From positions 682,001 through 746,000 of the forward strand of contig CM031558.1 in the NCBI GenBank assembly GCA_018466975.1: a stretch of DNA of 64,000 bases, in the 5' to 3' direction. The DNA is from Sparassis latifolia (Eukaryota > Basidiomycota > Agaricomycetes > Polyporales > Sparassidaceae). The translations under genes were made by a program, and so were the position numbers. The notes under the pieces are model-generated. The model searched no databases and was not told the origin of the DNA. It saw only the letters and a program-made list of their open reading frames with translations. Shown here piece by piece: positions 56,861 through 64,000 of the stretch (the first letter of the stretch is position 1; each line of letters starts with the position of its first letter).

Positions 56861-57894
56861 TGCTGAAAAGAAAGAGTCTATGAACCCTCAGGAACAGGAT
56901 GAAGCAGAAGCAGTTACTGCGCCGAGCGTTGGACTTTGAACGTCTGGTACGCTTTCATCGATTCCCATCGCCCTAGCTACTGATGGGTTCGTAGATTTCA
57001 GATGCGAAACTGACAAGACTGACGTGAGTCGTCTCACGCGATGGAATGTATCTGTAAGCATCCTACTTCTGCATCTAACGCCTCCAGCAGGTCAACCGTC
57101 TCGTACATTTACTTACTTCGTACGACCGTTTCCTAGATCAAACACGTCATGCTACCCAAGTGATCAGATTGGTATCGGAAAGAAGTCGCAGGAGACGAGG
57201 AGAGGCGTCTCGCCCAATCATCTCTTCTCATCACTGGCGACTGCGAGGGTAAAACAAGTGGTATGAAGCAAGCGCACCATCTTCCTACCGGTTTTGTCTG
57301 TCTCATGCGTCTCTCCGATCTTAGGATTAGGTGGAACCATGGAGCACGGTTTCTCGGTCGCCTCACGTAAGTACTGCCTAGCTAAATGACGAGTCATCTC
57401 TCAACGACGCCATTGTAATTGTAGATCGTGACACGGAGGGTGGAAGGAAGTTTGCGAGAAGGGGCGGGTGACTGAGCGAGAACTGGCCATTCTCGCTCAA
57501 TCATCCTTCTCTTCTCTACACAAGGGACATGAAAACCCGACAAAGGGTAAGTGCTGCATTTTCGTTCTTAGTATGAATCGTCGCTGATCCAAAGTCTATG
57601 GTTAAGCTCGAGGTTGACTCGGAGGAACAATGCGGGAACGGCTCTGGGGAGATCACCGGCGATGAGAAGGGGCGGCTATGCATAAGAAGGGCCTTGGTCT
57701 TTTCTCTACGATGGAAGGAGGAGCGGTTGAATAATTACTATTGATCGATTGACTCACGTTTGTGGGTTTCACGGTTCAGTGACTGTGGTGAGATGGGAAC
57801 ATTGAGCTTTTTCTACCGGTGTTACAGCAGTTCTCACAACATTCCATCATTGTAGATTCACGTACAGATATACTGTACAGATGTAGCGGTTGTT
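56861..57894. other. Non-coding, with remnants of the 54-kb repeat
   Basis: Contains one clear unit related to the 54,250-55,130 repeats (about 57,455-57,560) and a weaker one near 57,185-57,260. No gene is supported. Confidence 0.45.
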
Positions 57895-58870
57895 GGCCAC
57901 GACACGACCACGTGACGTATCGACGCGTTAGTGAGCGGCGCGCGCGTCTCGACTCGGAGTGAGGATTGTTCAAGTTGAACTGGGGCCACTACATACTATA
58001 AATAGAAGCTTTGGCGTACCAAGTTCCACATCCTGACAGCACAAGCACGCATAACAGTAGACGACCGATGAAGGAAGATATAAGCCGACTTACAAAACAT
58101 TGCCAACTTGACCCTCTACTCTACGTCGTGAAGATACCAACGGTCCTTCGGCAGCAGATCTCTGTACCATATTGGCTCCTCTCCAAAAAGCTGGACAAAC
58201 CAATCATACTGCGCCTGTGTGGGTCTCCTTTTCAAAAGCTCTCGGGTGGCGGAGAATGTGACGGCAATAATGCGCTGCGTCTGCGACGGAGCATCCTCTC
58301 CTGTGGTACTGCGTGGCGGAATTGGTGCACCATCAGCCAGAGTAGTGAACGAGCAGAGGTGCTTATAGCCAGACCACCACTTCAGTTGTTTTAGGCCAAG
58401 CCAAAACAGATTGGATGTGCGCATCGCGACATCCCGAGAGCTAGCCTGCAGCCCGAAGTTCCTCACCCAACTGTTTGTAATCCTCCAACCTAAGGTGTAG
58501 TGTCGCTCATGCGTCTGGTAATCTGGAGGTAGAGGTGGTAACTGAGCTGGCATTGAGGATATTTTGATGTCCACTGGGTATAGCATGAGCTGGCCACGCT
58601 CCTGGTCACTCCGGTCCTTGTCCTCGAGCTAAGACCACTGATCAGGATGCGGATGCAAGTCAGTGTAGTAGGCAAGACTCACCTTCAAATCGTTCATTGC
58701 ACGGCGCAATGACTGCGTTGTAGCCATGGTGATGATCTAGAATGCACTCTGAGGTCAAGAAAACTTCGAATTTGCTTGACAGACTCACGATATGATGTGA
58801 ACGTATGTGGGTGAGATGACGCCGAATATGCAGCATTTTATACGGTGCGTGTGATCGGAGTTTGCCGAGA
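57895..58870. repeat. Tandem segmental duplication, copy 1
   Basis: About 1 kb that recurs at 59,025-59,960 with roughly 90-95 percent identity. It spans a whole gene with its intron plus 200 bp of 3' flank. The 3' flank of both copies contains ACGACCACGTGACGTATCGA and CGCGTTAG. Confidence 0.85.
58116..58727 (-). CDS. Unknown-family protein, 185 aa, copy 1 of 3
   Basis: Exons 58727-58683 and 58628-58116 join in phase. The start is MATTQSLRRAMNDLK, then LEDKDRSDQERGQLMLYPVD. Features: HERHYTLGWRITNSWVRNFG, a hydrophobic NLFWLGLKQLKWWSGYKHL, a Thr/Pro loop, and the Trp-rich end QAQYDWFVQLFGEEPIWYRD. The third, diverged copy at 60.9 kb keeps the LGW, QAQYDW and EEP/GEP-x-W motifs, which marks these as the conserved core. 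No membrane segment or known domain. The second copy 1.1 kb away differs at only about a dozen residues. Confidence 0.65.
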
Positions 58871-59221
58871 GGTGCTGATTACTCACGTTGGGATCAGGGC
58901 ATTTCAACATCATTCTGACAACATCCTGTGCACATTATACCGAAATCCGGATGTGGGTTTGATGTTATGTAGCAGTTGTTGAGGGCCCACCGGTTGAATT
59001 TTCAGCTGCAAGCCCATTGGTGGGGACACAACACGACCACGTGACGTATCGACGCGTTAGTCATGTGAGGACTGTTAAAGTTGAACTGAGGCCACTACAT
59101 ACTAGATGGATACAAGCTTTGGCATACCAAGTTCTACCTTCGGACTGTACAAGCACGCACAACAGTTGACGTCCGAAAGAAAAATATAAGCTGATTTACG
59201 AAGTATTGCCAACTCGACGCT
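58728..59221. other. Spacer between the two tandem copies
   Basis: Promoter side of copy 1 followed by the 3' flank of copy 2. A GGGCCCACCGG word near 58,984 resembles the KDZ array core, but as a single occurrence it may be chance. Confidence 0.4.
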
Positions 59222-59960
59222 CTACTCTATGTCGTGAAGGTACCAACGGTCCTTCGGCAGTAGATCTCTGTACCATATTGGCTCCTCTTCAAAAAGCTGA
59301 ACAAACCAATCATATTGCGCCTGTGTGGGTCTCCTTTTCAAAAGCTCTCGGGTGGCGGAGAATGTGACGGCAATAATGCGCTGCGTCTGCGACGGAGCAT
59401 CCTCTCCTGTGGTACTGCGTGGCGGAATTGGTGCACCATCAGCCAGAGTAGTGAACGAGCAGAGGTGCTTATAGCCAGACCACCACTTCAGTTGTTTTAG
59501 GCCAAGCAAAAATAGATTGGACGTGCGCATCGCGACATCCCGAGAGCTAGCCTGGATCCCGAAGTTCCTCATCCAATTGTTCGTAATCCTCCAACCTAAG
59601 GTGTAGTGTCGCTCATGCGTCTGGTAATCTGAAGGTAGAGGTGGTAACCGAGCTGGCATTGAGGGTATTTTGATGTCCACTGGGTATAGCATGAGCTGGC
59701 CACGCTCCTGGTCACTCCGGTCCTTGTCCTCGAGCTAAGACCACTGATCAGGATGCGGATGCAAGTCAGTGTAGTAGGCAAGACCCACCTTCAAATTGAT
59801 CATTGCACCGCGCAATGACTGCATTGTATCCATGGTGATGATCTAGAATGCACTCTGAGGTCAAGACAACTTCGAATTTGCTTGACAGACTCACGATATG
59901 ATGCGAACGTACGTGGGTGAGGTGAAGCTGAACATGCCGGCACTTTATATGATGCGTGAT
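59025..59960. repeat. Tandem segmental duplication, copy 2
   Basis: Partner of 57,895-58,870, in the same orientation. It keeps the same exon-intron structure; the intron donor is GTGGGT here and GTGAGT in copy 1. Confidence 0.85.
59222..59833 (-). CDS. Unknown-family protein, 185 aa, copy 2 of 3
   Basis: Exons 59833-59789 and 59734-59222, same length and phase as copy 1. Starts MDTMQSLRGAMINLK. Differences from copy 1 are mostly conservative (for example NNWMRNFGIQ for NSWVRNFGLQ and FEEEP for FGEEP), and the frame is fully open. Two intact nearly identical copies point to a recent duplication or gene conversion. Function unknown. Confidence 0.65.
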
Positions 59961-60237
59961 CGGAGTTTGCCGAGGAACCGATGCGGAGAAACGTTGCGAT
60001 CATGAGGAGGACCGAGAAGACGACGAGACCTTGTCCGAGGTTCATCGACAACTTAACGACATATTCCGCGATTTTCGGGTCATTCACCTCACCAGTCAAG
60101 ATGGACTAAAAGCTCTTGAACTTGCTCGCCTTCGCCTCAAAGAGCTGAGCGGTGAATTTCTCGACCCTCCAGTGCGAGGGCCTGGAGAAACGAATGCTTC
60201 GGGCACTGACGCGTTTGACGATGCTTCTGACGACTAG
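59956..60237 (+). CDS. Possible small acidic protein, 93 aa
   Basis: An open frame MIGVCRGTDAEKRCDHEEDR with a helical middle (EVHRQLNDIFRDFRVIHLTS, ALELARLRLKELSGEFLDPP) and an acidic end DAFDDASDD. The opposite strand is also open and encodes a hydrophobic helix (LGQGLVVFSVLLMIATFLRI), so the coding strand is not certain. No family recognised. Confidence 0.3.
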   Translation: MIGVCRGTDAEKRCDHEEDREDDETLSEVHRQLNDIFRDFRVIHLTSQDGLKALELARLRLKELSGEFLDPPVRGPGETNASGTDAFDDASDD

Positions 60238-60912
60238 GAGGAAAGTGACGCCGTGTAAAGCCGTTGCTCTGGTGCAAGGTTAAATACTTGGTCACAGGCT
60301 GTTTCGGAGTTATTACAGGTCGAGGATAGGCAAGTAGATTGTTAGCGATACAAATGATTGATTTACTGGTCGGAATGCGCGACGTCGTCGTTCACGGATT
60401 TGAATGTATGCTGTGAAAAACTCCCTGAGGAGTACACACGAATTGAACGAACACCATGCTCCATCCGCACACGCCGCGCATCAGAATATCCGAAAGTAAT
60501 GATTTCCGAGCGTTCCTTGGTCGTCGAATAACCTTACGGTCCCGCAATCTTCATCGAAAACACCAATAAACCAGTATATATCGTGCCTGTGTGAGTCTGT
60601 TTGTCTAGGAACCGGGGAGTGGCAGTCAATGCGATGGCAATCAAGCAATCTCTGGACCAAAGATTGACACCGACAAAGTCACCCAAGGCTGACAAAAAAG
60701 CTTCCAATGGTGAAGAGTATAGAGATTCAAGAAGATGCCAGTCAGATCAACTACCAACATAAACGCGACCACGTGATCTACCGCGTATTCAGGCCACATT
60801 CTCATAATCCCATTGACGTGCATAAACATGTATACGTAGGGAGCTAGAAACGCTAGCGTGCAAAGAAGGGATCACAAGGAAGAGATAGGTACGACGGGAA
60901 CGGTAACAGGCT

Positions 60913-61504
60913 TCACCATGTCTCGATGCCATGAATGTGAAAATGCTCCTTCGGTAACGAGTCCCTGAACCACTGAGGTTCGCCACCAAATATCTCCATC
61001 AACCAATCGTACTGTGCTTGGTTCGGCCTCCGATAGAACAAGAATCTCGTTGCTGTCCACTATATTGCGAGGATAGGTTGGGTCGAGTCGTCACCGGTAG
61101 CAGTGAGTGGGACGTTGTCGGGTATCACGACGAAGCAGTTCATGTGTTCATACTTCGCGTACCGCTTCAGCATCACGAGTCCGAGAACGATTAGACTATG
61201 TGTGTGCTTGATTCGAGCTTTAGAGCACGTTCGGCGGGCGAAGTCCTTCAACCATTCTTCTGAAATCTTCCATCCCAGCGCGTAGAATCTCTCTGTCGTG
61301 GCTCGGGCTAATGGAGGATAGCGAGCGGGGGGCGAAGGCACAGTGAGGTCGACCGCTCGAATCTGTGGTCGTGTTGGCTGAGCGTGTTGTTGTTCAAGCT
61401 GTTCAAAAAGCATGTGAAAGATCTGCAGTCAAGGTGGGAGAGCGAAGACGGACATTTAGAGTTGTCAAAGAGTATTGCACCGACTCAACGTTTACGTCAG
61501 TCAT
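60913..61504 (-). pseudogene. Unknown-family protein, diverged copy 3 of 3 with internal stop
   Basis: Likely exons 61504-61481 (MTDVNVES) and from 61422 on. The frame reads FYALGWKISEEWLKDFARRT and LIVLGLVMLKRYAKYEHMNC, parallel to HYTLGWRITNSW and LGLKQLKWWSGYKHLC of the other copies. A TAG at 61,060-61,062 interrupts it. Beyond the stop, in the same frame, the conserved end continues as RRPNQAQYDWLMEIFGGEPQ and FRDSLPKEHFHIHGIETW up to a TGA at 60,913. Position of the TAG matches a sense codon in the other copies. Either a pseudogene or a truncated protein of about 125 residues. Confidence 0.6.
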
Positions 61505-62946
61505 CGTGCTGTCATAAGACTAAGTTAGTGAAGACGAGAATGCAGTCCGCATAATACGAACATTGAGGATTCACGCTGTGGCGCCAGCAATGTCTGACAC
61601 ACGATCGGGAGACAAAGAACGCGTGAGTTACCGTGACTGTATTACTGTTCGCATAGTTACTTTTCCAGAGCATCACGAGACCTGGACTTGTTCTCGATGG
61701 AAAAGCTTGGCCGGGCGGCCAGCATGGCATTGGCCGTAACATTCGCAAAGTTGTTAACCAAGTAAGCGCCATGGACCTGTAAGGTATGCTGAGGAACGAA
61801 GGTTGAAGCAGAGTGTCAGTCTGCCTTTGGGAGACTACTGTAAGGGCCTGTTTCGGCATTGTACGGGCTTCAAATCTCCGTAGCCGAGATCGTCACGAAC
61901 TGCATTGCTATTGCCTTTGTTCATACCCATTTCGCAGCCCCCTCACCTTGCAACGTATGGAGATTTCAATGCTGGATTGTTTCGAATGCAATCCCATACA
62001 AGCATCGAACATGCTGAGCTCTGTCAGTGCATCATCGTCGTCACAGAGAACAAAGCCGGGAACAAAGGACGCGTGCTCATCCAACTCGGCCGATGTTCAA
62101 ATGGGGGACTGTGCAGGACGAAGCATCCATGAAAGGAAAGGTTCTACATCTATTCCGCAAGGATCAAGCCATCTCATCTTCCCTATATTGTCGCAGGATG
62201 TGGGGGAAGGACGTAGGAGGAGACTCAGAGTCGCTTCATCGGATCTAGAAAAAGGGAACAAAGCGGAAGAAGAGGAGCAGTAAGTGGTTCAGCAGCAACT
62301 CAGCGAGAAGAACGTTTGCTCGAAAATATTCTTTTCGCTGAGTTACTACCGAACCTTCAGTGAATCCAACATCATTTCGATTCAAAGCACACACGGATAT
62401 ACAGCATTTGGACTTATCTGCGAATGAGTCATGGAGCTGGACCAATTAAGTGCTGTTGATGAAGCTTCTAATATTCTGACACCACATATCAAACTGCCAT
62501 ACTGAGAAATGCAACACATAACTATCACGCTGCATAGTGAGTGTGCAAATACCTGTCTGCTTCGTTGATGACCGATTCGCAGGTTGAATCAGTCTTACCG
62601 ACGAAACGATCGTTCGTCCAACAATGTGCTGCTTCACTGCCCACGCCACCTGTCGGATGAGAGTGGAGGAGACGGAATGGATGTTCCTGATGGGGGTAGG
62701 GTGTTATTAGTCCGTCACTTCGTCGAATATCAGCATATCGTCTTGAAGTGCTGGAAACGTAGACGAGGATTCCATAGAGCGAGAGGCGCTTGAGCTGCGC
62801 CTCAACACGAAAATTCTGCAGCTTCCACTGACGGTACGACTCGTTCTTGAACGCTTGCCATCTTTGGCATGTAGAGTCAGGCGGCTAAAACTGAGTCGAT
62901 CGCGAGACGCGTGCGAGTCATTCACGTCCTTCTTTTGCCAACCACC
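61505..62946. other. Intergenic before ILV5; no convincing gene
   Basis: Several medium frames occur (for example 61,813-62,283 plus and 62,707-62,925 minus) without recognisable domains or consistent splicing. The last 100-200 bp should be the ILV5 promoter, and the ATG lies in the strong context ACCACCATG. Confidence 0.45.
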
Positions 62947-64000
62947 ATGTCTTCCTTCGCTGTTCGCTCTGCTCAGGCTCTCCGTTCCGCCACTCGCCGT
63001 GTTCCCCGTGCGGCTGCAAAAATTCCAATGTCTGCCCAGACTGCGTCGTACTCCTTGCTCGCGAGGAATGCGATGTCAGTGCCCCGACGTGATGTACCGG
63101 TAAGTAGTGCACCAATACCCGTGTTAGCGGAGCTAATTCACTCCACTTATCAGCTCACGCGTGGAATGAAGACTTTGGACTTTGCTGGCACTAAGGAGGT
63201 CGTCTACGAACGGAGCGACTGGCCCCTTGCCAAGCTCCAGGACTACTTCAAGAACGACACATTCGCTCTTATTGGCTACGGCTCCCAGGGCCATGGTCAG
63301 GGTCTCAATGCGCGCGACAATGGCTTGAACGTCATTGTTGGCGTTCGTGAGGGCGGCGAGAGCTGGAAGCAGGCCGTGGAGGACGGCTGGGTGTGTATGG
63401 ATCTCTCGACTCCGCGGACGGTTTTTGAACAGCTGTCCATGTTAGGTCCCCGGAAAGACCCTCTTCCCGATTGAGGAAGCCATCAGTCGTGGCACCATCA
63501 TTATGGACCTTCTCTCCGACGCTGCCCAGTCGCAAACATGGCCGAAGGTTGCACCGCTGATCACCAAGGGCAAGACGCTCTACTTCTCGCACGGTTTCTC
63601 CATTGTGTACAAGGACGACACGCACGTCATCCCTCCTCCTGACGTCGATGTGATCCTCGTTGCGCCCAAGGGATCTGGCCGGACGGTCCGCACCCTCTTC
63701 AAGGAGGGCCGTGGCATCAACTCCAGTATTGCCGTATGGCAGGACGTGACTGGCAAGGCCAAGGAGAAGGCCGTTGCTATTGGTGTTGCCATCGGCTCCG
63801 GCTACATGTATGAGACGACCTTCGAGAAGGAGGTTTATTCGGACCTGTACGGCGAGCGTGGTGTTGTGCGTATACATAAAATTTGGTTATCGCATGAACA
63901 CCACTGATTGAGTGGGATAGTTGATGGGTGCCATCCAAGGATTGTTCTGTGCGCAGTACAAGGTCCTCCGTGCCAACGGGCACACCCCGTCCGAGGCCTT
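62947..64000 (+). CDS. ILV5: Ketol-acid reductoisomerase, mitochondrial (3' end outside window)
   Basis: NADPH- and Mg-dependent enzyme of valine and isoleucine synthesis. Exons 62947-63099, 63154-63390, 63446-63865 and from 63921 to the window edge. The N-terminus MSSFAVRSAQALRSATRRVP is a mitochondrial presequence. The Rossmann NADPH site is FALIGYGSQGHGQGLNARDN. Later motifs: VPGKTLFPIEEAISRGTIIM, ITKGKTLYFSHGFSIVYKDD, ILVAPKGSGRTVRTLFKEGR and IAVGxGSGYMYETTFEKEV-type sequence, then LMGAIQGLFCAQYKVLRANG. The C-terminal domain with the remaining metal ligands lies beyond the window. Confidence 0.95.

Noticed and set aside
58984..58996. Single GGGCCCACCGG word as an extra KDZ end
   Set aside because: No terminal repeat or array accompanies it; one short match is expected by chance.
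61813..62283. 156-aa plus-strand frame
   Set aside because: Low-complexity, Ser-rich, with no family resemblance; other frames in the region are similarly open.

Overview
This is eukaryotic nuclear DNA from a filamentous basidiomycete, most likely an Agaricomycete. Genes carry many 45-65 bp GT-AG introns, exons can be very short, and the marker families are typical of mushrooms: a KDZ transposon with a TET/JBP dioxygenase, a Git3-like GPCR, the lysine alpha-aminoadipate pathway, and Ras with a conserved intron pattern. No RNA gene or CRISPR array was recognised. All gene models were spliced by hand, so exon borders are predictions.

Left flank (1-27,025). In order: the 3' part of a fungal GPCR; a decayed, intron-bearing Ras copy; the intact Ras GTPase; a CIA30/NDUFAF1-type complex I assembly factor (minus strand); and a signal-peptide, Ser/Thr-rich, single-pass membrane protein. 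Then homoaconitase (LYS4, minus) and trimethyllysine dioxygenase (plus) form a divergent pair. Next is a Gln-rich ARID/SWI1-like gene (minus), followed by an eroded tandem copy that also duplicated the 3' tip of the trimethyllysine dioxygenase gene. Last is the AP-3 beta adaptin gene, starting right at the edge of that duplication.

Centre (27,026-47,927). A 20.9-kb DNA transposon of the KDZ (Kyakuja-Dileera-Zisupton) group fills this interval. It has about 87-bp terminal inverted repeats, a candidate 8-bp target duplication (ACCATGAC on both sides), and long subterminal minisatellite arrays whose shared core is in opposite orientation at the two ends. Between the arrays, from left to right, l see a small repeat-encoding ORF, a 206-aa coiled-coil protein, the KDZ transposase (conserved but frameshifted), a TET/JBP 2-oxoglutarate/Fe(II) dioxygenase, a ~1030-aa HMG-box-like basic protein, a 1191-aa protein with a Zn2Cys6-spaced cysteine cluster and a coiled coil, and a 449-aa protein built of degenerate ~33-residue repeats. 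The last five are arranged as two divergent promoter pairs plus the transposase. This is the most unusual system in the window: a large element that carries a candidate DNA-methylcytosine oxidase and several predicted chromatin or DNA-binding proteins.

Right flank (47,928-64,000). A DUF1295/steroid-reductase-like membrane protein (minus), SDE2, and a cyanamide hydratase-like HD protein (both plus) are followed by a repeat-rich zone around a 127-aa unknown gene. Then come three paralogous small genes of an unknown family: two nearly identical copies in a tandem duplication and one diverged copy with a stop codon. The window ends in the 5' part of ILV5, mitochondrial ketol-acid reductoisomerase.
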